From the NCBI GenBank assembly GCA_017893485.1, contig CM030365.1:44014458-44078457 (forward strand): DNA of 64,000 nt, read 5' to 3'. This DNA comes from Hemerocallis citrina (Eukaryota > Streptophyta > Magnoliopsida > Asparagales > Asphodelaceae). Below are positions 1 to 9,407 of this stretch, piece by piece. The first letter of the stretch is position 1; every line of letters begins with the position of its first letter. Both the position numbers and the translations under genes were made by a program. Under the pieces are notes generated by a model. That model had not been told where the DNA came from. It saw nothing but the letters and a program-made list of their open reading frames with translations, and made no database searches.

Positions 1-126
1 GAATAACAATAATTAATCAAGAAACAACAATAAGGAAACAAAAGAACTTCCACCTATCTTGCTCTCTACAATTTCCACATAATTCATCGATATATAACAA
101 GTCAACATTCCAACAATAAGTCATAG
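1..126 (-). repeat. Left fragment of old LTR X (Ty3/gypsy type)
   Basis: This short AT-rich piece is the host into which element 1 inserted. Read across element 1 it joins 12449 onward, and the joined text (GTCATAGCATGCC... then ACACCCACCT) resembles the corresponding part of the element 2 LTR (TCTAGCATGCTTCC... then TTACCCACCT near 14980-15020). I infer that 1-126, 12449-12564 and 24369-24913 are one minus-strand LTR whose far end lies outside the window. No coding is visible. Confidence 0.55.
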
Positions 127-3122
127 TGTAACTACTGTTTCCGCTATTTTCATTTGTCCCCTTTTTGTAATATTTTATTTGTAATTGAATAAAATACTCT
201 ATTTTCCTTCGTTCTTGATTATTTTAATTTAATTTTTTCATGAAAGTCTTCGTTCTTCGTGATTGAGCTATTTTTGTTAATCAAATTTTCTTCTATTTAA
301 TTGTGGGTATTTTTATTTGAACCCTATTATTTTATACCCATCTCTTATTGAACCCTATAACCCAATTTCAATTGTTCTTGACCCAAAACCGCTATTATTG
401 GATCCTAAACCCAAATTGTACTCTATAAATATAATTCTATTGCAAACACTAAAATTTGTACAAATTGAAACCCTAACTGCTTATTCTCTCTCTCCATTTC
501 TCTCTCCCCTCACCGTTTCTCTCTCCCCGAACCCATCCACTGTGCTTCTTCCCCGGCCTATCTCCGATCATCCCTCCGGCGACCCCCCCCCCCCCCCCGC
601 CGGCGCAGGCCGTTGCCATCGTGCCACCCCCTGTTGCGCGCCACCACACCCGACCCCCAATGCCCAATTTGAAACCCTGTCTACTCCTCTTCCCGATCGA
701 CACAGCTGCCCAAATTGCCGCCCCTCTGTTCCTGCAACGCCGACGACCCCTGCCCCTTGCCCTCTTACTGTGGTGGCTGAGCTCGTCGGCACTGCTGTCT
801 CTACTCTTGCTGTTGTTACTATGCCCTCTTTAGCACATTTATTGCACGTGTTATATTGTGTTGGTTCGTGGGTTCGTTGCTTCGGGATCCTTATCCCGTT
901 ATTCTTGGTATTCGTTTTCACTATCAATAAGGCAAGTCACTGTCCTCTTGAATTGTTAATTGAATCAAATTTAAGTTTTGTTGAAACTCTTGCAAGTAGA
1001 TCTCTTTGTTTATCGTATTATACATTGTTCATCTCTTTCGTTAGGTCTATTGAGGGTTTACACTAGCTAACCCCAATATTCTTGACATCATGCCACTTTT
1101 GACTCAAAAAATTGAATCTTTTATGTGTGTATATAGAATTGATAATAGCATTGTTCATATAATTATCACACAAAAGAATAATTGTAGAGAGAATTGCTAG
1201 GTTGTATGTTGTTTAATCGATTGATGGTTGATTGATGATAAATTGATGAATGTATGTGTTCTTAATCTTATTTACAATGTTTTTATACCCTTCACGCTGA
1301 TTGAGAAGTTTATCAACTAGTAGAATTGATACCTATCATGTTTAACTAATTTGTCTCATGAAAATACCCTAAAACCTGTATCTTTCTTGCTGGTTGTATG
1401 TTAACTGCTATTTTCGATCCAGTAAATGAACTTAAAATAAATAATTTTCTGAATAAGAGTTGGATCCTTATCTTTTTAGTTTCCAGAACATCTTGAATTA
1501 TTGAATTCCAAGTTGTGTAGAAAAAGTTATGCCCGTTTTACTACAGCTGTGTTTTTACTTTCAGATTTTCAGATTCTTGTATCTTGCATGTTGAAACAGT
1601 AAAAAGACTGATCAAATGTTAAAATTTTGCTCTGATAATTTACAGATTGTTAGAAATCATGTTTAGGAGTCTAGAAAATATTTTTAATGAATTTATTATT
1701 GAGTTTTTACTGATTCTAAAATTATAATAACATGCCTAAACAAGAAATTTGAAAAGAACAAAGTGTTTGACCTAGCTACTGTTGTCGGATTTTGAACTTT
1801 AGACATGTGTTGGAACCGTGTGAACGTCTAGTTTCTATAATTTCTAACGGATTCAATTTTTAGGTTCTGAAACAGTGGGAAACTGTATTTTTGTACAGAC
1901 AACTCTTGCTGTCCGGAATTTTATAATCCAAATTTTAATCAATTAATTATTCCTATATCATACTATTCCATGAGTTAATGTATGTATGTTGTATTGCATG
2001 ATCCTAATGAGTTATTTTCATCATTCTAATCGTCATATTCATGTTACCATCCTATTGTTCTCCTTTTGATACAATTGTTCATCTCATGTCTTAAATTGCA
2101 TATTATATTGTCGCATTGATAAATAATTAATAAACTGGGGTTTAAGAAATTGACTAGAGTAGTTGATGATATAGAGACTGTACTCATATGATGGCCCGTG
2201 TTATTACCATTATCGTCATCGTGTAAAAAATTACACCATGGCCCGTGTTATTACCATTATCTTCATCGTGACACCCTGGCCTGTGTTATTACTGTTATCA
2301 TCATCATACCCAGTACATGAACTATAAAATCTACCACTATAGTCTAAACGAAATTAATTGTATGCATCGAACCTGTGGTATGGAACATATTGGACACAGT
2401 ACTACATGCATTAGTTAGGATTTAAAATGATTAATAGACATAAGGATTGACACATCACCGATATTTCATATTGTTCATCATTGTCCTATTGATATCGAAT
2501 ATTGGCTAAGTGTTATTGTTATTGATCATTGATTATTATTACCGAATATTAAATCATTGTTTATAGCCATTGCATTGATTACCATGGTATTGATTATTGT
2601 TATCGTCCCATGTTATTGATTCCTATTGATCCATTGAATTCATTGTTATGCCGTTATTCCATTGTTCCCTGCTTTCTCTACTTGCTGTCCTTGACTTGGT
2701 CTAAGGACATTTTTTCTTCACTTTTTAGATGAAGTGTTCATAGGTAATGATGGAGAGTTGTCTACTTGAATTGGAGAACAAACTTTATGAAGAACTATTG
2801 CTTTATAATTGAATGATATTTTTAATGAACTTATTGTATTGAGACTTGTTACTATTATGTTTGGGATTTATTATTGTTTTGGGCTTATGTCCCGAAATTT
2901 TATTGTTGTTCCAGATGTTGGATTATTATTGTATTTGGATATTTTATATTGCTTCATTCCAAGTATTATTATTCATGAGATTATTATTATTGTCCGTGCA
3001 ATTGTTCTGTATTGATTATATTGTTGAGTTGATCGGATAAACAGCTTATGGGTGACGTTAGTCATTTGCTGGGCCAATATCATGTACACGTATTCCGTAT
3101 TTTTGAGAAGCGGGGCGTGACA
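127..3122 (+). repeat. 5' LTR of element 1
   Basis: The LTR is 2996 bp, bounded by TG and CA, and matches 9408-12448 throughout with scattered substitutions and indels. It contains a C tract (about 583-598), a TATA box, and near 2190-2310 three tandem copies of a motif beginning GGCCCGTGTTATTACC, where the 3' LTR has two. ORFs called inside it are not conserved as protein between the two LTRs and I do not treat them as genes. Confidence 0.9.
424..431 (+). promoter_or_regulatory. Putative TATA box of the element 1 LTR
   Basis: TATAAATA is found here and at the equivalent place of the 3' LTR (9719-9726). It is followed by a CT-rich stretch, a usual context for plant LTR promoters. The start site cannot be fixed from sequence alone. 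Confidence 0.5.
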
Positions 3123-3132
3123 AGGTTTTTAG

Positions 3133-3150
3133 TGATATCAGAGCCCGGGT
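3133..3150 (+). other. Primer binding site of element 1 (initiator tRNA-Met)
   Basis: TGATATCAGAGCCCGGGT lies 10 bases after the LTR end. It matches the 18-nt complement of the plant initiator tRNA-Met 3' end at about 15 positions. This fixes the plus orientation. Confidence 0.85.
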
Positions 3151-3871
3151 TGGATAATATATCAGTCAAACGTGACTAACAAAAGAAAGTTTCGCTTTGA
3201 TTGATATATTAATTAGATTTGGGTTTTATCGGTTTGACTCAACAGTATGTGCAATACAGAGATCACATGAACATTTGATATCCAACTTATGATCTGGAAA
3301 CTAGTCTTATTTGATTCCTCTTTGATCACTTCCATTCATTGATTCTTGATTGGGTATGATTTCATTCTTTTCATACCCACATTCTTTTGATTCCGGTGTC
3401 ATCCGTTCTTCTTTTTTTCTGCTTGGTCCGTCGATCGGCATCGCTCGATCTACAATGACATGTCTACAGCTTGGAGCTTCACCATCAGAGTAGCGCAGCG
3501 GAAGCGTGGTAAGCCCATAACCTACAGGTTCCAGGATTCTCATGTTTCTTCTCCTTCCTTGCATTGTTGCTTCCTTTTTCCTTGCTATTTTATTATTCTA
3601 TCATGTTACTCATTCATGTTAGCCTTCCATTCATATCTATTTCTGCATTTTGGTTTTTGTCTTTTGTGTTCTCACTTTGATTTCTTGTTAGGAATGATCC
3701 TTGTCCATTCCTTTCCTACTCATGCTTTTTTGACTCTGATACTACTCATTCATTTTTTTCTCCCGCTTCGTCAATCTGCATCACTTGGCTAGTAGCGCTA
3801 TGCCAGTAGCTTGGAACATTACTACAGGTGGAGATGTTGTCGTGTGTTCTCAGATTTGTGAGTAGAGTCCC
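3151..3871 (+). other. Leader/deleted gag region of element 1
   Basis: In an intact relative this interval would hold the leader, gag and the start of protease. Here I find no gag motif, no CCHC zinc knuckle and no DTG protease active site. It is T-rich, and its only recognisable content is the tRNA fragment at 3484-3540. It is best read as leader plus a large deletion. Confidence 0.6.
3484..3540 (+). pseudogene. Fragment of initiator tRNA-Met (about nt 1-57)
   Basis: From ATCAGAGTAGCGCAGCGG onward the sequence follows plant initiator tRNA-Met from its first base through the D arm, the anticodon arm with CAT (GCCCATAACC) and the 5' side of the T arm (CCAGGAT). The few differences (G to A, C to T) are transitions of the type left by cytosine methylation. 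The match ends around tRNA position 56-57; the rest of the T loop and the 3' acceptor strand are missing, so it cannot fold into a full tRNA. It lies about 330 bases downstream of the primer site that pairs with the opposite end of the same tRNA. Confidence 0.85.
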
Positions 3872-3964
3872 GTGATTATTGGTGATGTGGATTTTGTTGC
3901 CGATCTAATTGTCATCAATAATTCTGGATTTGATGTTATTCTGTGGATGGATTGGCTTGGTGCC
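3872..3964 (+). pseudogene. Element 1 protease remnant, 5' side of solo LTR
   Basis: The frame beginning VIIGDVDF and ending FDVILWMDWLGA is the C-terminal part of a Ty3/gypsy retropepsin (the usual FDVILGMDWL block). The catalytic DTG segment that should lie upstream is absent. The frame is cut by the LTR inserted at 3965 and continues at 6282 with THAVINCHKKKVVFR. Confidence 0.8.
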
Positions 3965-6276
3965 TGTAACCCATGTTTCCCCAAAAAATGTATTTTTGTG
4001 TATTTTCTGTATTTAAAAATTTCGCAAATTATTTTCCCGGTTTTCAAATTTATTTTTGTCAAATTGTACTATCGGATCTTCTATCAAAATCTATTTTCGA
4101 TCAACACTTGTATTTGTAACTATATTTTATGATTTTATATTTTAATACAATTTTTATTATTGTTATTATTATTGTTATTGTTTTTATTATTATTATTAAT
4201 ATTTCTAGCAAAACCTAATTGCATATTTTTATTAGTTATTGCGATTTCCTAATACCCAAAACCCATTTTTATTTTACCGGATCTCTTTCTAAACCCAACT
4301 ATCCTATTTTAATAAAACCCTAATGGATTTTTATTACCCTACTACATTACTTAATATCCTAATACCTATTATATTACCCTTACCCATTTAACTTTACTCA
4401 GACCCGTTAATATCTATTTACCCAAACCCATTATATTAAATCCCCTACCCTGTTTTAACCCAAACTCTATTACACTGAACCCACACCCGATAACACCTAA
4501 CCCAATACCCGGTTAAACCCATCTCTTAACCCTAACTACATCTGCCCTATATACTCCCGTATACATTACCCCTCACCTGTTCATCTTCTCTAAACACCCC
4601 AGCCGCCTCTTTAACTTCCAGACCTATCTCTCTCTGGCCTCTCTCCCTTCCCCTCCTGCGTGCCGTCCCCAGTTGCGTCCATCAACACCAGTCAGCATAG
4701 CGCCTACCTCGGCGTCACCCTCGTGACCCCCCAGTCGCGCCACGCCGCGACTGCACCCAATCCGCAGTCACCCCACCGTCAACAGCCTCGCCACTTCCCC
4801 TTATGCCTATCCCTCTTTTCGATGATGGTAGCAGCATCAGCAACTTCGTTAGCCTGCAGCGGCTGCACCATCGTCCGCAGCAGCGACGCCCTGCCTCCTC
4901 TCGACAGCCCTGCAGTGCAGCTTCTCTACACTGTGCTACCCTCCCTGGCCGCCTGCACCGCCTGCTAGCTGCTACCGTCTAGTCGGCGTCCGCCATCAAC
5001 CCATAATCGAGCCAGTGCAGCCACTATTGTATTGCTGCTATGTTTTGCTGTAGGGTGATCTTTTGAATATGGGCTGTTGATCAACATCTCGATCATCAGG
5101 ATCAGCATCATCTTGGAGCCTTGATCTTTTAATTGTGGACCGTCCAATCGTCGTTCTGATCCGATCATCATCATCATCATCAAGATACCGATCACATCTT
5201 TGATTTTGATCTTTGATAAGATTCGTCCGATCTGATCTGGCCTTGATCTCTTGATCTTCTGATCCGATCCATCCGATCGTGTTCGTGATTGCGGTCATGA
5301 TCGTGTGTTCGTGATTGGTTCATGATCCGTTCATTGTGTTCGTGCCCAGAAATACTTTCCCATTATTCTTGTTTGTGCTTCGTTCCCGTCGTCGTCTTCC
5401 AGACAAGTAACTTGTACTCAAATTCCTTTGTTTGATACAAGTCAAAAATACCACCTATAATGTAGTTGGATTCTAGAGACGAATCTTGTGTGTTATTCTT
5501 GTTGGATTTTGTCTCTATAATGCTATTTGACCATAGTTGCCTCACGACACAAAATTGATATGAAACAACTTAGGTTTTGCCCATTCTTGATTTGATCATG
5601 TATGTGAGACTTCTTGTGAGAATTTGGGTATTTGTTGAGAACCATGTGATAGACTTGTTTTAAATATGTTAATTACCCTATTTCATGTTGTTTGGACACT
5701 TGGTAGACTTGATTTTATGTTTGGTTGTGTTTGGATCAAGTTTCTTTGAATCTATGTTAATTTTGGTTTTTGAGGAAATTCTGTGTTTTTCCGATATTCT
5801 CTTAATCAGTAATTTAGACCATGTTACGTTCAGTATCTTAATTTCAGTATAAAACATGATTTGTAGAGGAATTTGTCTTCTTTCCAACCCCTCTAACCTT
5901 GCTTGATTTCGTTTTCGTATGTGTGAGATATGATTGTTTTACTACATTATTTTGTTGTAGTAAATTATTTTGATACTGCCTGACTTTTTCCAGATTATTC
6001 GGAAGCAACAAAATAGTTATACTATTTTTCCAAGGCGAATAATTATTTTCTTGCTTCCGAATAATTTAGTTATCAAAATAATTTAGAAAAAGTATCAAAA
6101 TAAGAAACCATCAATTCAATTTTGCATATATGTGGTTGATTCTTTTGCTTCCGAACCTGATTATTTTGTGAGATGTTGTAAAGATTCCTAAACAGCTTAT
6201 GGATGATGAAAATCATTTGCTGGGCTTAATCACGTATCCGTATTCCGTATTCTCTTTTGGGAAGCGGGGCGTGACA
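3965..6276 (+). repeat. Solo LTR inserted in the element 1 protease
   Basis: The 2312-bp LTR begins TGTAACCC and ends GCGGGGCGTGACA. It is flanked by perfect 5-bp direct repeats GTGCC (3960-3964 and 6277-6281). Removing it with one repeat restores the protease reading frame. Its last 90 bases resemble the end of the element 1 LTR (AACAGCTTATGG..., TATTCCGTATT, GAAGCGGGGCGTGACA), but the body differs, so it is a related family. It has no internal region, as expected after LTR-LTR recombination. An imperfect inverted repeat lies at about 5960-6090. Confidence 0.92.
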
Positions 6277-6281
6277 GTGCC

Positions 6282-6448
6282 ACTCATGCTGTAATTAACT
6301 GCCACAAGAAGAAGGTGGTGTTTCGAATGCCAGAACATCAGGAATTTGAATTCTGTGCCGGCGAAACGCCACTTGCTTGTGTAGAGAAGTTGGCAAGTCA
6401 GGAAGTTGGAGTTATGGAGGAAGTGTGTGCTGATGATATTGTCACACA
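6282..6448 (+). pseudogene. Element 1 protease/RT linker remnant
   Basis: The frame continues the protease after the solo LTR: ATHAVINCHKKKVVFRMPEH corresponds to the block following the retropepsin DWL motif, then EFCAGETPLACVEKLASQE leads into the linker before RT. No catalytic residues lie here. The start is the point where the protein resumes after the TGACA end and GTGCC duplication. Confidence 0.75.
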
Positions 6449-7275
6449 TTGGTTGTACAGGATTTTCTGAATGTTTTTCCTGAGGAATTATCGGGATTAC
6501 CACCAGATCGTAAAGTGGTATTCAGTATTGATGTTCAGCCGGGTACAGCTCCAATCTCTAAGAGTCCGTACAGAATGACTCCTGTTGAGTTGACTGAGTT
6601 AAAGGAGCAGATTCAGGATTACTGGATGGAGGTTTTATCAGGCCAAGTGTTTTGACTTGGGGAGCCCCTGTTCTGTTCATCAATAAGAATGATGGTAGTC
6701 GCAGGTTGTGTATTGACTACTGCGAGCTCAGTAATGTCACAATGAAGAATAGGTACCCATTGCCAAGGACTGATGACCTATTTGATAAATTGGGAGGCGC
6801 TTCTGTATTTTCGAAGCTGGATCTTCGTTCTGGTTATCATCAGGTTAAGGTAAAAGCCGAGGATGTATAGAAGACTGCTTTTCGTACGAGATATGGGCAC
6901 TATGAATTCTGGGTGATGCATTTTAGAGTTACTAATGCTCCAGCTGTATTTATAAGCTTGATGAATTAACTTCCTGGACAAGTTTGTGGTGGTGTTCATT
7001 GATATATTCTTGTCTATTCTCGGAATCAGGATGAGTAGACTGAGCACTTAAAGGTTGTTTTGCAAACTTTGAGGGAGAATCAGTTGTATGGAAAGCTTAG
7101 CAAGTGTGAGTTTTGGTTGGATCGTGTGGCTTTCTTGGGTCATATTATTTCTGGTGATGGTGTTTCTGTCGATCTGTCCAAGATCTCTACGGTTAAGGAT
7201 TGGCCGACGTCGAAGTCTGTATCGGATGTTCGGAGTTTTTTTGGTCTAGTGGGTTACTTCAGGAAGTTTGTTTAA
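6449..7275 (+). pseudogene. Element 1 reverse transcriptase, broken
   Basis: Recognisable RT blocks run in order: [88 protein letters not shown], then the thumb with AFLGHIISGDGVSVD and VRSFFGLVGYFRKFV. Breaks: a frameshift near 6625; TAG after KAEDV (about 6868); loss of one base inside the catalytic FIDD motif near 7000-7008, giving FID then a shifted frame; a TAA at 7273. It cannot make active enzyme. In a working element this domain copies element RNA into cDNA in cytoplasmic particles. Confidence 0.88.
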
Positions 7276-7863
7276 GATTTCTCAAAGATTGCAGGGCTGT
7301 TGACCAAGTTTACTGGGAAGGATCAGAAGTTTTTGTGGGATGAGTCATGTGATGAAGCCTTCTCTGAATTGAAGAATCAGTTAACATCAACACCTGTGTT
7401 GACTATACCGGATGGATCAGGAGGTTTCGTAATTCGTTGTGATGCTTTAGGTAGAGGTTTGGGTGCTGTTTGGATGCAACGAGGCAAGTTTGTTGCATAT
7501 GCATCTAGACAATTGAGGCCGCATGAGAAGAATTATCCTATACATGATTTGGAGCTTGCTGCTGTGATTTTTGCCTTGAAGCTTTGGAGGCATTATTTAC
7601 TTGGAGACCGAGTGGAGATCTTCACTAATCACAAAAGTCTCAAGTATGTGTTTATTTAGAAGGAGCTGAATATGAGGCAAAGGCGATGGTTGGAATTGAT
7701 GGCAAATTATGATATCAGTCTGCAGTATCACCCTGGCAAGATTAATTCGGTACCTGATGCATTGAGCAAAGGACCTGTTGCTATGGTCCAAACTGAGCAG
7801 AAGGAGCTTGTGGAAGCTATGAAGAGGTTGGAATTGGGTGTGGTATTGCCTGGTTCTAAGTAG
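7276..7863 (+). pseudogene. Element 1 RNase H, broken
   Basis: [20 protein letters not shown], then [57 protein letters not shown], and RQRRWLELMANYDISLQYHP with GKINSVPDALS are the standard blocks of Ty3/gypsy RNase H. The usual SDAS at the first catalytic Asp reads CDAL here. A TAG replaces the Gln codon in YVFI*KELN at 7657-7659, and TAG at 7861-7863 follows LPGSK. RNase H would remove the RNA strand of the hybrid during reverse transcription. The frame is continuous with RT in intact relatives. Confidence 0.87.
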
Positions 7864-7989
7864 AGTTGTACGGTGCTTCAGTTGCAATCATCTTTGGTGG
7901 ATCAGATTAAGGAGGCACAGTCTAGTGATGTGCAGTTGCAAAAATTTTGAGCTGAGGTTGAAGCTAGTTCAAGAACTGATATGGTGATT

Positions 7990-8857
7990 CATGAGGATGG
8001 ATCTCTCCATTTTGGGACCCTGTCTATGTGTTCCGAAGGAAGAAGTCAGGCAGAAGTTACTTGAAGAAGCTCACTGCTCGTCATACTCTATTCATCCCAG
8101 TGGTATAAAGATGTATTGGGATTTGAAGTTGTATTTCTGGTGGCATGGTATGAAGAGGGTTGTTGCAAGATTTGTTTCTCGGTGTCTGATCTGTCAGCAA
8201 GTGAAAACAGAACATTAGAGGACTGCTGGACTTCTTCAACCGCTTCCTATTCCGAAGTGGAAGTGAGTGAATATCACTATGGATTTCGTGATTGCTTTGC
8301 CTAGAAGTCCCAAGGGTCACAATGCCATCTGGGTGATTGTGGATTGCTTTACGAAGAGTGCTCATTTCATTCCTTTCAGAGTTGTTCAGTCTACAGAGAG
8401 CCTGGCAGAAAGGTATATGCAGGAGATTGTGAGATTGCATGGTGTTCCTATCAGCATTATATCAGATAGAGATATTAGATTCAGATCTCAATTTTGGAAG
8501 AGTCTTCAGAATAGTCTTGGGAGTAAGCCAAAGTTAAGTATAGCATTCCATCCACAGATAAATGGACAATCAGAGAGGACTATTCAGACCCTGGAGGATA
8601 TGTTGAGGTCCTGTGTGCTTCAGTTTAGAGGATCTTGGGAAGATTATCTACACTTGGTGGAGTTCTCATACAATAATAGCTACCAAGCTAGTCTTCAGGC
8701 AACTCGGTATGAAGTCTTTTATGGTCAGCAGTGCAGATCACCAGTATGCTGGGATGACATTAGTGAGAGAAAGCTTTTGGGGCCAGAATTGATCACGAGG
8801 ACTGTTGATGTAGTGGCCCAGATTAGGAAGCATTTGCAGGACGCACAGGACAGGTAG
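7990..8857 (+). pseudogene. Element 1 integrase zinc finger and catalytic core, broken
   Basis: The N-terminal HHCC finger is visible (LLEEAHCSSYSIHPSGIKMY, then CLICQQVK). The core follows after a frame change near 8220-8267: NITMDFVIALPRSPKGHNAI, WVIVDCFTKSAHFIPF, LHGVPISIISDRDIRFRSQF and FHPQINGQSERTIQTLEDML. The three acidic residues of the DDE triad can be placed (MDF, SDRD, SER). The run is closed by TAG at 8855. The domain would insert cDNA into the chromosome. Upstream, stops at 7861 and about 7949 separate it from RNase H. Confidence 0.86.
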
Positions 8858-9319
8858 AGGAAATGGGCAGACATACATAGAAGACCGTTAGAGTTCGAAG
8901 TGGGTGATCATGTTTTCCTCAAGGTGTCTCCATGGAAAGGTGTGATTCGGTTTGGTGGTGGGGGCAAATTGAGCCCTAGATTCATTTGTATGTTCGATGT
9001 GGTGGAGCGAGTAGGCAAAGTGGCTTATAGAATCGCGTTGCCGCCAGCTCTTTCTGGAGTGCATGACGTCTTTCATATTTCTCAGCTCAGGAAGTATGTC
9101 AGGGATGATAGTCATGTCATTGACTATTCGGAGTTGTCGGTTTGGCCAAATTTGTCATGTGAGATTCATCCAGTTTCAATTGTGGATCGGCAGGAGAAAA
9201 TTTTGAAAAATAAGGTTATCAAGTTAATTCGTGTTGCTTGGAATCCTCACTCGTCTGGTGAGTCGACTTGGGAGCTTGAAAGTGTGATTCGGAAGAGGTT
9301 TCCCCATCTTTTTGAGTAG
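8858..9319 (+). pseudogene. Element 1 integrase C-terminus with chromodomain-like end
   Basis: Blocks EVGDHVFLKVSPWKGVIRFG, FDVVERVGKVAYRIALPPAL, GVHDVFHISQLRKYV and the tail VAWNPHSSGESTWELES end in FPHLFE and a stop. The final VKW...EATWE-like segment is the chromodomain position in plant chromoviruses, thought to steer integration to particular chromatin. The canonical pattern is weakly kept here. Confidence 0.8.
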
Positions 9320-9370
9320 TTCTTGTTCCTTTTCTTTTCCTCGGGGTTACCCTACTACCACTTGCTTAAA

Positions 9371-9407
9371 TTTTGAGGACGAAATTTTATTGTTAGGTGG
9401 ATAGGAT
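9371..9407 (+). other. Polypurine tract region of element 1
   Basis: TTTTGAGGACGAAATTTTAT, a motif common just before the 3' LTR of plant gypsy elements, is followed by TTAGGTGGATAGGAT directly abutting the LTR start at 9408. This is the expected second-strand primer site, although the purine run is interrupted. Confidence 0.65.

Noticed and set aside
317..1066. 249-codon ORF and several overlapping ORFs in the element 1 5' LTR
   Set aside because: It starts at TTG, crosses a variable C tract, is not maintained in the 3' LTR copy and has no recognisable domain; it is LTR sequence.
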